Part shown: in pieces, positions 7,609-15,726 of the stretch
How the letters are laid out: each line of letters starts with the position of its first letter
Numbering within the stretch: the first letter of the stretch is position 1
Assembly (NCBI GenBank): GCA_016777225.1
Contig: JADHRW010000009.1
Coordinates: 1 to 32,835 of the forward strand
Length of the DNA: 32,835 bases
Source: Candidatus Thalassarchaeum sp.
Lineage (GTDB): Archaea; Thermoplasmatota; Poseidoniia; Poseidoniales; Thalassarchaeaceae
Direction of reading: 5' to 3'
The notes under the pieces: model-generated
Databases searched by the model: none
What the model was told of the DNA's origin: nothing
Seen by the model: the letters and a program-made list of their open reading frames with translations, nothing else
Program-made: the position numbers and the translations under genes

Positions 7609-8763
7609 TTAAGACATATTTTCTAGAATCTCAAGAGTTTCTTTCACCATTCTTTCTTTATCGAATCTCTTTTCAGTAGTTTCTCTAGCTGCTATTGAAA
7701 TAGAACTTCGAAGTTTAGAATCATCACCTAATTTTCTTATTGAACTAACTAATTCGTCCATATCACCGGGTTTTATGAACAACCCATCGAAATCATGTGT
7801 AATGACATCAGCATTGCCTCCAATTTCTGATGAAATAGTTGGAATGCCATGAGACATCGCTTCTAATAAGGCTAGAGGCAGACCTTCGTATCTCATAGTT
7901 GGAATCAAATAAATATCAGCCGCTGCATATATCCTTGCTAATTCATCATCATCAACTCGGCCATGGAATGTCACTTTTTCATCGACATCAAGTTTATTTG
8001 TTAGAATTTTAAGATCATTTAGGTATGGCCCCGTCCCTACAATATCTAAATGTAGATCTAAATCATCTATTTCTTTTACTGCCATTATAGCTTTTTGGAA
8101 ACCCTTCTGACGATCCGCTCTACCTGTACAAAGAAGCCTTAACCTCCCGACATTTTCTACAAAAGCAGTTTTTTCTGGTAGTTTAATACCATTTTCTATT
8201 ACTTTGACCTTGTTCTTAGCGAATAAAGAAAAATCTCTTTCTAAAGTTGGAGAAACGAGTATTATTTTTTCAGCATTTTTCCTCATAGGAAACTCCCATA
8301 GGAGACATCTTCTGAATAAATGCAAAGGAGTCAAAATCATCCAGTGCCAATAACGCGGCCTTTTATCTGCCGAAGAAAGAAATGAAAGTAATTCAGTTCT
8401 CAATGAACCATGGCAAACTATTGCTATTGGAATATTCAGTTTACTGGCCCAAGACATCACCCCGGTCGCAGCAAATTCGTTACTATGAATGATATCAATA
8501 GGATTATCTTGATGTATTTGTTTAACTAATTTTTTAGATTTATTAAACCAAGCTCTTGACAATTTCGTTGGTTTTGATGGATTTAGGTAATAGGCAGTAT
8601 AACCATCTTTTTCCTCCATTTCTATATTATCAGGGTGTGCAGTTGTAACAATAGTGACCTGATGGCCCTTTGCAATGAACCCCTCACACAGATCCATGCA
8701 TTGTCTTTGAAAACCTCCAAAGCCATGTGAAAGGGTAGAACGGGTCATCACTAGAATGTGCAT
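7609..8763 (-). CDS. GT4-family glycosyltransferase
   Basis: 384 residues with the two-domain GT-B fold. The N-terminal domain opens MHILVMTRSTLSHGFGGFQR with the Gly-rich acceptor-side loop. The C-terminal nucleotide-sugar domain begins near residue 208 (LLCTGRADRQKGF) and carries the GT4 signature YEGLPLALLEAMSHGIPTI with the E-x7-E pair that holds the sugar nucleotide. It is expected to transfer a sugar from a nucleotide sugar to a glycan or lipid at the inner face of the membrane. It is divergent from a sulfotransferase gene at 8902, and a second sulfotransferase follows at 9795, which suggests a surface polysaccharide or glycolipid role. The MOSC gene follows in the same transcript. Confidence 0.88.
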   Translation of the reverse strand: MHILVMTRSTLSHGFGGFQRQCMDLCEGFIAKGHQVTIVTTAHPDNIEMEEKDGYTAYYLNPSKPTKLSRAWFNKSKKLVKQIHQDNPIDIIHSNEFAATGVMSWASKLNIPIAIVCHGSLRTELLSFLSSADKRPRYWHWMILTPLHLFRRCLLWEFPMRKNAEKIILVSPTLERDFSLFAKNKVKVIENGIKLPEKTAFVENVGRLRLLCTGRADRQKGFQKAIMAVKEIDDLDLHLDIVGTGPYLNDLKILTNKLDVDEKVTFHGRVDDDELARIYAAADIYLIPTMRYEGLPLALLEAMSHGIPTISSEIGGNADVITHDFDGLFIKPGDMDELVSSIRKLGDDSKLRSSISIAARETTEKRFDKERMVKETLEILENMS

Positions 8764-8901
8764 GGAATAAACAAATGACAGGCATGAGAGTTATAGGTCT
8801 ATTCTCTACAAGGGTTATGGCTTCCAATATTATTTTTGGCCATGAGTTATACAATGAAAGTGAAATAAGATGTGGTGTGTGGCAAATATTAGTTGTTACC
8901 G

Positions 8902-9786
8902 ATGCCAGAGGTCGATGTATTTCTTATTGGAGTGCCTAAAGCAGGCACTACTTGGCTGGCCTATGCTCTAGATCAACACAAAGAAATAAATCTTTCAGAT
9001 CCTAAAGAACCGAACATCATCGCATCGCATCGAGGAACATTTGTCCGAACGGAAGAAGATCCGGATTGGGATAAATTCAAGATTCATTTTAATGAAAAGG
9101 GGCTTAAATTAGACGCCTCTATTCATGCTTTTTCTTGTCCCCTAGCGCCTTCGAGAATACAAGAGCGTATTCCAAATGCGAAATTTATACTTTGTTTGAG
9201 AGAGCCGGTCTCAAGATCTTTTAGTCATTGGAATATGGTTTTTCTTGAAGAAGCAGTTGCTAATGATGTTGATTGGAGTACATTTGAGAAAGCTTGGACA
9301 GATAATCGTCTAAGAGATGACTCTAACTATGGGACATCTATGAATCGATGGTTAAAGGAATTTGACTTAGAGAGATTCATAATAATAGATAGCGGTAGAT
9401 TAAAATCCGAACCAGTTAATGTTCTAAGGGAGATAGAAAACTTCCTTCAGATTCCTAATTTTGATTATGACATAGAAGAATCTAGACATTCTAATAGCGC
9501 TATTTCTCGGCGACCTATCACTTCTTTTGGTAAATTAACAAAGGGTATATTCTCATTAATTCCAGGATTAATAAAACAGCCAATAGTCAAAATATTACAA
9601 AAAAGAGATTTCAATATCTATAATTTGCCAATTTTAAGCAACAAAGGAATCACACATCAATTACAAAATAGACATTACAATATTTGTGGAGAAGACCTAA
9701 TCGCAGAGCTGGAATTATTTGAAGAACTTACAGGTTACGACACCAAAATTTGGTGTAATGAGATAAATAATCGTATTAAAAATTGA
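8902..9786 (+). CDS. PAPS-dependent sulfotransferase
   Basis: 294 residues from the ATG at 8902; an in-frame TTG at 8893 would add three residues. FLIGVPKAGTTWL at residues 7-19 is the 5'-phosphosulfate loop that binds PAPS, and FILCLREPVSRSFSHW near residue 94 is the 3'-phosphate-binding motif. Both are well kept. A Gly/Ser-rich NYGTSMNRWL segment and an IIDSGRL strand follow as in heparan-sulfate-type sulfotransferases. It moves sulfate from PAPS to a hydroxyl or amine, probably on a sugar given the neighbouring glycosyltransferase. Its 3' end faces the second sulfotransferase gene with an 8-base gap. The last 60 residues are more basic and Asn-rich than the rest. Confidence 0.88.
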   Translation: MPEVDVFLIGVPKAGTTWLAYALDQHKEINLSDPKEPNIIASHRGTFVRTEEDPDWDKFKIHFNEKGLKLDASIHAFSCPLAPSRIQERIPNAKFILCLREPVSRSFSHWNMVFLEEAVANDVDWSTFEKAWTDNRLRDDSNYGTSMNRWLKEFDLERFIIIDSGRLKSEPVNVLREIENFLQIPNFDYDIEESRHSNSAISRRPITSFGKLTKGIFSLIPGLIKQPIVKILQKRDFNIYNLPILSNKGITHQLQNRHYNICGEDLIAELELFEELTGYDTKIWCNEINNRIKN

Positions 9787-9794
9787 ATTTATTT

Positions 9795-10637
9795 CTATAC
9801 AGAATAACCAAATTTCTCTAATGTTTCGATATTTTCTTCTGCGAAGTCATTCAAAGTTTGATCATTTCTGAATGCAAAGGCCCGACTACTATCTACCATT
9901 TCTTGTATTTCTATCAATAATTCTGCGTTTATTTCAGTACCAATAAAACTCCAAATTTTCTTTAGAATTATTTCGGGATTAACAAGTAACTCTTCATAAC
10001 GAATTTCTAAAACATTCTCACAAGTTTTAACAACATTCTTTTCGACTTCCATTTGTTCCGCCCAAAATTCTAACGCATGAGAAAGTGTAGCCGCTCTTTG
10101 TCCCCTTCTTATTGGAGAATTGCTATCTTTCCATTTGTATAATTTCATCCATTTTTTAAATCGATTTTCATCTTCTGCCCAGTTTTTCAGACTTCTAGAA
10201 TGGAGACTCGAGGCAACATCAACACCATGCCGAATAACATGAATAACTTTCATCTTCGGCCAAATTGTTTTCCATAATGGTAAAGCAGGCCCATTTCTTG
10301 GATCTTTCCAACCCCATTTACAGTCTAAATCTAATAATCCATTTTTCATTGACCTTCCAGAAAATTTCTTACTCGAAGAGCTCATAATCCGTGTCTTCAA
10401 GTATTCTTCAACTTGATTTCTTGCAGGCTCATAGTCAATTAGCTCTTCAACAGCAGCAGGTCTTGCCCAATCAGCCCCTGCATTTTCATAGATCCACTTA
10501 TTCAATCCTATGAAGAATTTAGATTCATGATCAGTTTGTAAATCTCGACCCATTAGAATACCAGATTTGTCTAATATTCGGGATACTAGGCTAGTACCAC
10601 TTCGATGCATACCTATCACTACGAAGGGACTTTCCAT
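9795..10637 (-). CDS. sulfotransferase family protein
   Basis: 280 residues. The PAPS loop is VVIGMHRSGTSLVSRIL at residues 6-22, and the 3'-phosphate motif is VIHVIRHGVDVASSLHSR near residue 135. The segment WKDPRNGPALPLW is the usual conserved stretch before that motif. It is clearly a different subfamily from the sulfotransferase at 8902: the loop starts GMHRSGTS rather than GVPKAGTT and the rest is unlike, so this is not a tandem duplicate. It is probably cytosolic because no signal or membrane segment is seen. It points at the other sulfotransferase gene, and both sit beside a glycosyltransferase. The target is unknown. Confidence 0.82.
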   Translation of the reverse strand: MESPFVVIGMHRSGTSLVSRILDKSGILMGRDLQTDHESKFFIGLNKWIYENAGADWARPAAVEELIDYEPARNQVEEYLKTRIMSSSSKKFSGRSMKNGLLDLDCKWGWKDPRNGPALPLWKTIWPKMKVIHVIRHGVDVASSLHSRSLKNWAEDENRFKKWMKLYKWKDSNSPIRRGQRAATLSHALEFWAEQMEVEKNVVKTCENVLEIRYEELLVNPEIILKKIWSFIGTEINAELLIEIQEMVDSSRAFAFRNDQTLNDFAEENIETLEKFGYSV

Positions 10638-10766
10638 GTTACTCCGTATTGGTTTCCATGTTAAGTTGTAACGGGTAACTCAATAGATAAACCAACTATA
10701 ATAATCTTGTATTATCAAAGACTAATCATACATTTACTTCAATAACGAGTAGCATTTCGATAAATC

Positions 10767-11093
10767 ATGATTGATATTGCTTCACTTGTACTAGGAGATT
10801 TTCAAGATACAATTGTAGCAGCCTTTGGAAGCACTTTTGGTTGGATTACAGGACATATCATTGTCCTATTACTAGTATTATCTACTCTATGGATAATACA
10901 AAACAGATACCATATTCTTAATGAGTCAGGTTGGGGTTATTCAAACATCAAAGATATCTCAGTAATTATATTGTTAACTGCAGTTCAATACCTTGTTTAC
11001 GTAAACCTACTCGGTTTTCCAGGTGCAGCATCCCTGGGAATTAGTGTTGCTGGAACAATATCATTAAGATGGCACATACTTGTGCTCGAATGA
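10767..11093 (+). CDS. small three-helix membrane protein
   Basis: 108 residues, not recognised. Hydrophobic helices lie at about residues 23-44 (FGWITGHIIVLLLVLSTLWI), 64-83 and 84-104. An amphipathic start precedes the first helix, and a short loop with charged and aromatic residues (NRYHILNESGWGY) separates the first two. No Cys pairs or metal motifs are present. The gene converges on the minus-strand gene ending at 11103 with a 9-base gap. The upstream stretch 10638-10766 is AT-rich and must hold promoters for this gene and for the sulfotransferase on the other strand. Confidence 0.65.
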   Translation: MIDIASLVLGDFQDTIVAAFGSTFGWITGHIIVLLLVLSTLWIIQNRYHILNESGWGYSNIKDISVIILLTAVQYLVYVNLLGFPGAASLGISVAGTISLRWHILVLE

Positions 11094-11102
11094 TTCATTT
11101 GT

Positions 11103-12080
11103 CTACTCGTATTCTCTACCTTTTCGACGATAATATACGAATCCGCCAATTATTAATATCAAGATTCCAATAGATCCTGCAATTACAGGAACCTGTTCTT
11201 CTGTTATGCCAAGCTGTTCCAAAACCGACTCATTCCCTCCGAATTCAATACCTAAACCTATAGCCTTTTTCTTAATCTTTAAATCGACTTTATTGGTACT
11301 TGGGCATAAATTTGGTTTCACATCACCCTTTTCGACAATAACTATACATCCCTCCCAGTCTTTTTCTAAATCACTAGGCGTTCCAATTCTGAAATTACAG
11401 TTACCTCCAGAATCTCCAGAATCAATATCTACGTCACAATCCCCATCTATGTTCTGAAATCCGCTTGGCCATGAGGATGAACCCATATTTTTTTCAATTA
11501 AATGAATTTGATAAGTTATTCTCCCATCTTCATTACTTTCACAATTTATTGATGCTGAAATAGAAATTTCATCTCCAGAATCAAAATCCCCTCCTCCTTG
11601 TCCTATTTCCGCTTCACATGATGAGTATTCGATGATAGTGACAGTAATTTCTTCTTCATCAGAAGACCCAGCCGGGTACGGTACGCCGTTTACTTGAGTT
11701 ACAGTTGCCGTTATATTGACTAATATTTCTCCAGGTGGTTCCGCTTCATCCGACCTTAAACTAACTTGAAAATCAGTACTTGATCCAGCCCCTATAGTAA
11801 TTGAACCAGGGGCAGCACTTTCCAATTGTCCAGATTGCAAAGCAATATCTATTGTTTCAGAAAACATAGAGGGGTTTTCTGCAACACAATTAATTAAACT
11901 AGTTCTTGTTGACTGGGGGCTAGGATCAATTTCAACATCATCATCGCATTCAAGAATCACTTCAGGCAATATTTGTGCCGAAACAGGAGACATGATTCCT
12001 GCCATTGAAGACAAACAAAGCATCATACAAATGATTCCGACTGCCTTAGACATATTCCGGCCGAGAGAACTGTCGTCCAT
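11103..12080 (-). CDS. secreted type I membrane protein, beta-sandwich-like
   Basis: 325 residues from the ATG at 12080. The open frame runs further up to 12239 and overlaps the thermosome start, so a longer form is unlikely; other ATGs are at 12104 and 12053. A signal peptide (MSKAVGIICMMLCLSSMAG and following, ending near PVSA) is followed by about 250 residues rich in Ser, Gly, Asp and Glu, with paired Cys spaced as in extracellular domains. The C-terminus is one hydrophobic helix (VIAGSIGILILIIGGFVYYR) followed by a basic tail, giving an outside domain with a single anchor. The extracellular region resembles repeated Ig-like or CARDB-type beta-sandwiches of archaeal surface proteins, without a sure family. 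The gene is divergent from the thermosome gene. Confidence 0.7.
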   Translation of the reverse strand: MDDSSLGRNMSKAVGIICMMLCLSSMAGIMSPVSAQILPEVILECDDDVEIDPSPQSTRTSLINCVAENPSMFSETIDIALQSGQLESAAPGSITIGAGSSTDFQVSLRSDEAEPPGEILVNITATVTQVNGVPYPAGSSDEEEITVTIIEYSSCEAEIGQGGGDFDSGDEISISASINCESNEDGRITYQIHLIEKNMGSSSWPSGFQNIDGDCDVDIDSGDSGGNCNFRIGTPSDLEKDWEGCIVIVEKGDVKPNLCPSTNKVDLKIKKKAIGLGIEFGGNESVLEQLGITEEQVPVIAGSIGILILIIGGFVYYRRKGREYE

Positions 12081-12161
12081 AGAATTATTCCTAACATTAA
12101 TCATTTTTTGATTAATATTGTATTCAAAGGATTCATGACAGCCATTACCTCCGATTGAAGT

Positions 12162-13733
12162 ATGAGTGATGGAGCGGGACAACCTCCGGTGGTAATAGTT
12201 CCCGAGCAAACTACAATCACAAGTGGTACCGCAGTCCAAGAAAAACTGATTACAGCCGCAAGAGTATTTTCAGATTTATTGAAGCCTACATTTGGCCCTA
12301 GAGGGCTAGATAAGATGCTTTACAAAACCAATGGAACAACCGCTGTAACTAATGATGGGGCGAAAATAGTAGCAGAATTGTTAGTAAAACATCCTGCAGC
12401 TAAAATGATGGTTTCTATGGCTAATTCACAGGAAGAAAATTGTGGCGATGGCGTAACCACAACTATGCTATTGTGCGGTGCACTTCTTCAAGAAGCAAAC
12501 CTTCTTCTTAGAAAAGGATTACACCCATTGACATTAGTTGAAGGATTTAGAAAGTCTCTTTTGGTTGCGGAAAGTCAAATGGATTTAGATTCTCATGAAA
12601 TTAGTGAAGAGGTGTTGTTAGGAGTTGCTGAAACAGCACTTACTGGCAAGGGTACAGAAGGAGCATTAGATTTATTTTCTTCAATGATAGTGACGGCACT
12701 TACATCAATTTCTAAGACTCAAAAACAACCTCGGGCAGAAAATATTGCTATGTTTAAATCAAAGAAGGGAAGCATCAATGATTCTAGAATAATCACTGGG
12801 GTCGCTTTTCGTCGTAGAGTCCTAATGGATAGCCTACCTAATCAATTATCAGATGTTCAAGTAGCGGTTATTTCTGGAGATATTAAAATCAGAAAAATGA
12901 CTAGAACCGCTGAAATTAAAATATCTTCTGCCGATCAATTAGATGCATTTGTTGATGCTGAAAAAGACCGCAAAATATCTATTGCTGAAGCGATAATAAA
13001 TAGTGGTGCAAAAATAGTATTGTGTGGCGGAGAAATAGATAGAGATATATTACATCACTTAGCAGATATGGATATTCTCGCAATAGGCGAATTAGACTCT
13101 TCAGAAGTTGAAAACTCAGCATCTGCAACGGGTGCTAACGTCACAGATTCAATATTAGATATCGGTCCCCAAGACTTAGGTTTCTGTGGACAAGTATCTT
13201 GGGAAAGGAATGAAGCCAGCGATATGGTTGAAGACATCATAAGAATCGATGGATGTATTAATCCTGGTTTGGTTACAATAGAAGTTGGCGGAGCCGGTGA
13301 ATTAGCCACTGAAGAAATCATTCGTGGATTACATGACGGATTAAGGGCAGTATCTTTAGCAATGGAAGATGAAAAAGTATTACCTGGAGGAGGCGCAATA
13401 CATAGTCGAATTGCCAGATCTGTAAGGACAGCATCTGAATCTGAACCCGGCCGATCTCGACTTGCGATGGATGCATTTTCCAGAGCCATGGAAACAATAC
13501 CCAGTGCTTTAATCGAAAATTCCGGAAATGATCCTTTAGATGGGATTCTTGAGTTACGCTCAGCGACTAGAAATCAAGAATATTTCACTGGCATAGATAC
13601 TCAAGGAAAAGTTTCAGCAATTCAAGGTGTTTGGCATCCTCGTACAGTTATCCAAGAGTCGCTTCAATCTGCATGTGAGACCAGTATTGGAATGCTTCGG
13701 ATAGATCAAGTAATTTCTTCAAGAGGCGATTGA
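12162..13733 (+). CDS. thermosome subunit (group II chaperonin), divergent
   Basis: 523 residues, slightly short of the usual 540-550. Group II chaperonin landmarks are in order: FGPRGLDKML (44-53), NDGAKI (64-69), HPAAKMM (77-83), GDGVTT (95-100, with the ATP-hydrolysis Asp), a probable intermediate-domain Asp in LHDGLRAV, and LPGGGA near residue 409, then NSGNDPLDGILELRSA and a C-terminal LRIDQVI. It departs from typical thermosomes in several conserved spots: GVTTTMLL instead of GTTTAVVL, GGGAIH where GGGAxE is usual, and a Ser/Glu-rich apical region. These differences suggest a paralogue lineage rather than the main housekeeping subunit. ATPase residues appear intact. The stop overlaps an upstream in-frame extension of purH, and the two genes are probably co-transcribed. 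Confidence 0.9.
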   Translation: MSDGAGQPPVVIVPEQTTITSGTAVQEKLITAARVFSDLLKPTFGPRGLDKMLYKTNGTTAVTNDGAKIVAELLVKHPAAKMMVSMANSQEENCGDGVTTTMLLCGALLQEANLLLRKGLHPLTLVEGFRKSLLVAESQMDLDSHEISEEVLLGVAETALTGKGTEGALDLFSSMIVTALTSISKTQKQPRAENIAMFKSKKGSINDSRIITGVAFRRRVLMDSLPNQLSDVQVAVISGDIKIRKMTRTAEIKISSADQLDAFVDAEKDRKISIAEAIINSGAKIVLCGGEIDRDILHHLADMDILAIGELDSSEVENSASATGANVTDSILDIGPQDLGFCGQVSWERNEASDMVEDIIRIDGCINPGLVTIEVGGAGELATEEIIRGLHDGLRAVSLAMEDEKVLPGGGAIHSRIARSVRTASESEPGRSRLAMDAFSRAMETIPSALIENSGNDPLDGILELRSATRNQEYFTGIDTQGKVSAIQGVWHPRTVIQESLQSACETSIGMLRIDQVISSRGD

Positions 13734-13780
13734 AACAACTAGTTACAAACACTTCAAGTCTTATGCATCTACGCCTCAAT

Positions 13781-15373
13781 ATGACAGCACGCCGAGCCCT
13801 ACTAAGCGTATGGGAAAAGTCCGGAATTGTAACTCTTGGTAAATCATTATCTGATATGGGCTGGGAAATACTTTCAACAGGTGGAACATCTAGAAAATTA
13901 AGGGAAGCCGGCATTGAAGTAATTGATGTTAGCGAAGCAACAGGCCACCCCGAATGTTTTGATGGAAGAGTCAAGACTCTTCACCCAGCTATTCATGGAG
14001 GAATTCTAGTAAGAAGAGATAGAGAAGATGATATGAAAATGCTCTCAAAATTAGATTATGGCACCATTGATTTAGTCTGTGTAAATCTATACCCATTCGA
14101 AGCAGTTGCCGCCAAGCAACCTCCGGTATCTAACTCAGAACTAATTGAGATGATTGACATAGGAGGACCAACAATGATCCGTTCTGCTGCAAAAAACCAC
14201 AAAGATGTCTTAGTGCTAACAGATGAAAGCCAATATCAAAAAGTCATCAAAGAGCTTCAAAAAACAAATGCTAATAATTCTGATATTAGTTTGGAAATAC
14301 GGCAAGAACTCTCTCTTGCAGCATATCAATGTACAGCTGCTTATGATGCAGCAGTGAGTAATGAACTGGAGAAAAGATTTGTCGGTGAGGCTGTGCCAAA
14401 CAGGCTCCATATCGCATCTGAAATAGGTATCGAACTTCGTTATGGCGAGAATCCACATCAGCCCGCATCATTCTACCCCGCGTCTTCCTCAGTAGGGCCC
14501 AGAGGGTTAGCATCGGCAATTCAACACGGTGGAAAGGCACTTTCATTCAATAATTATCTAGATCTAGATGGTGCACTCAGAATTGCCCGTGGTCTGTTGA
14601 AAGATATGGACAGTATACGTAACCAAGGATGTGTTGTAATTAAGCATACTAATCCTTGTGGTGCGGCAATCGATTCCTCACAAAAAAATGCCTGGATTAA
14701 TGCTCTAGCAAGCGATCCTGAAAGTGCATTTGGTTGTGTAGTAGCATTTACAACAATGGTAGAAAAAGAAACGGCTGAAGCGATAGGAAGTCATTTCTTA
14801 GAGTGCATAATTGCACCAGGATACACAGATGAGGCATTAGAAATATTATCTCAAAAGAAAAATAGAAGAATGTTAACTATGCCTGAATTTTTACCCCGAG
14901 AAGAAGAATTAAGAATTCGTCAATTAGATGGAGGATGGGTTGCCCAAATCCAAGGCCCGCCTAGTATAGATTGGACTGAAGTAAAGTGTGTAACTAAAGT
15001 AGTGGGCGATGCTGACTTAGTTTCACTCGCGCGTTTCGGATCAACAGTACTTTCCGAAGTTAAATCCAATTCAATAGTATTAGTCGCTATTACTGAAACA
15101 GGTTTTGCTACTGTCGGAGTTGGCCCGGGACAGACTAGTAGAGTAGAAGCAGTACGTATTGCCGCTAGAAGAGCAGGAGATAGAGCGATAGGTTCGATGA
15201 TGGTATCTGATGCCTTTTTCCCTTTCCGTGATGGTATAGATACAGCGAATGAAATCGGAGTTACTACGGTTGTACAACCAGGCGGCTCTATGCGGGATCA
15301 AGAAAGCATAGATGCTGCTAACGAGCACGGAATGTCTATGTTTTTCACTGGTCAAAGATTATTCTTACACTAA
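13781..15373 (+). CDS. purH: bifunctional AICAR formyltransferase/IMP cyclohydrolase
   Basis: 530 residues from the ATG at 13781 (MTARRALLSVWEKSGIV), the normal PurH length. A longer frame from a TTG at 13730 only adds unrelated residues. The N-terminal IMP cyclohydrolase domain has GGTSRKL and the signature CFDGRVKTLHPAIHGG. The C-terminal AICAR transformylase domain has RYGENPHQPA, SFNNYLDLDGAL, the catalytic Lys-His in KHTNPCGAA (about 288-289), SDAFFPFRDGID and QPGGSMRDQESI. It performs the last two steps of IMP synthesis: formyl transfer from 10-formyl-tetrahydrofolate to AICAR, then ring closure. Many archaea use PurP and PurO instead, so this bifunctional form is bacterial-type here. 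purN is about 3.2 kb downstream on the same strand. Confidence 0.96.
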   Translation: MTARRALLSVWEKSGIVTLGKSLSDMGWEILSTGGTSRKLREAGIEVIDVSEATGHPECFDGRVKTLHPAIHGGILVRRDREDDMKMLSKLDYGTIDLVCVNLYPFEAVAAKQPPVSNSELIEMIDIGGPTMIRSAAKNHKDVLVLTDESQYQKVIKELQKTNANNSDISLEIRQELSLAAYQCTAAYDAAVSNELEKRFVGEAVPNRLHIASEIGIELRYGENPHQPASFYPASSSVGPRGLASAIQHGGKALSFNNYLDLDGALRIARGLLKDMDSIRNQGCVVIKHTNPCGAAIDSSQKNAWINALASDPESAFGCVVAFTTMVEKETAEAIGSHFLECIIAPGYTDEALEILSQKKNRRMLTMPEFLPREEELRIRQLDGGWVAQIQGPPSIDWTEVKCVTKVVGDADLVSLARFGSTVLSEVKSNSIVLVAITETGFATVGVGPGQTSRVEAVRIAARRAGDRAIGSMMVSDAFFPFRDGIDTANEIGVTTVVQPGGSMRDQESIDAANEHGMSMFFTGQRLFLH

Positions 15374-15434
15374 GAATACGACAAATTCTCTAATGCTAAA
15401 TTAAGAAAATTTAAAAAATTATGCGAAAAGATAC

Positions 15435-15448
15435 AAGTATACTTAAGT
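15435..15448. promoter_or_regulatory. overlapping palindromes upstream of the microprotein ORF
   Basis: AAGTATACTT (15435-15444) is a perfect 10-base palindrome and ACTTAAGT (15441-15448) is a perfect 8-base palindrome overlapping it. Both lie 55-68 bases before the ATG at 15503. Such a site can serve as an operator or part of an AT-rich promoter. AT-rich sequence makes short palindromes common, so this is weak. Confidence 0.25.
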
Positions 15449-15502
15449 CAATAATACAAAAGTAAACAGACATTCATTAATCAATCATTACAACGTATAA
15501 TA

Positions 15503-15592
15503 ATGCACGCAGGACACATACTAACAATACTAATTGGTTTCTACGCATCTTTCGCTGTTACAGTGATGAGTGTTACGCCATTATTAGGTTGA
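15503..15592 (+). CDS. 29-residue single-helix membrane microprotein
   Basis: A short frame in a 353-base gap between purH and the TauE-like gene. It encodes MHAGHILTILIGFYA, then SFAVTVMSVTPLLG: a His-containing start and about 22 hydrophobic residues, enough for one transmembrane helix, with a Pro near the end. The surrounding gap has AT-rich promoter-like sequence upstream and a T-rich tract (15659-15675) downstream, as expected for a free-standing small transcription unit. No ribosome-binding site is visible, which does not count against it here because several genes in this window look leaderless. No family is recognised. Single-helix microproteins often attach to larger membrane complexes such as oxidases. 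It might also be chance; conservation in relatives would settle it. Confidence 0.45.
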   Translation: MHAGHILTILIGFYASFAVTVMSVTPLLG

Positions 15593-15658
15593 ATAACTAA
15601 ACTCAGTAATATTAGAATACAAAGTATCTAAATATAGTATTAGACGCCATCTCTCACA

Positions 15659-15675
15659 TTTATTTTATCTTTTTT
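15659..15675 (+). terminator. T-rich tract, probable terminator after the microprotein ORF
   Basis: TTTATTTTATCTTTTTT is the most T-rich run in the gap and lies 67 bases after the microprotein stop. In archaea, T-rich tracts in the coding strand are the main termination signal. Confidence 0.4.
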
Positions 15676-15680
15676 GATAG

Positions 15681-15688
15681 TTTTATAC
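15681..15688 (+). promoter_or_regulatory. TATA box for the TauE/SafE-like gene
   Basis: TTTTATAC, centred about 42 bases before the ATG at 15727, implying a transcript leader of about 15 bases. The same eight bases occur at 27842-27849 before dnaG. Confidence 0.4.
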
Positions 15689-15726
15689 ATAGAAAAAAAC
15701 ATCATCTTACTACCTCTGCGATATCT

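Noticed and set aside
12081-12239. N-terminal extension of the secreted membrane protein overlapping the thermosome gene
   Set aside because: The extra residues are Cys/His/Arg-rich and antisense to the thermosome start; a signal peptide starts well inside, so the start at 12080 is preferred.
13055-13489. Minus-strand open frame inside the thermosome gene
   Set aside because: Antisense shadow of a conserved chaperonin region; Ser/Pro-rich and without motifs.
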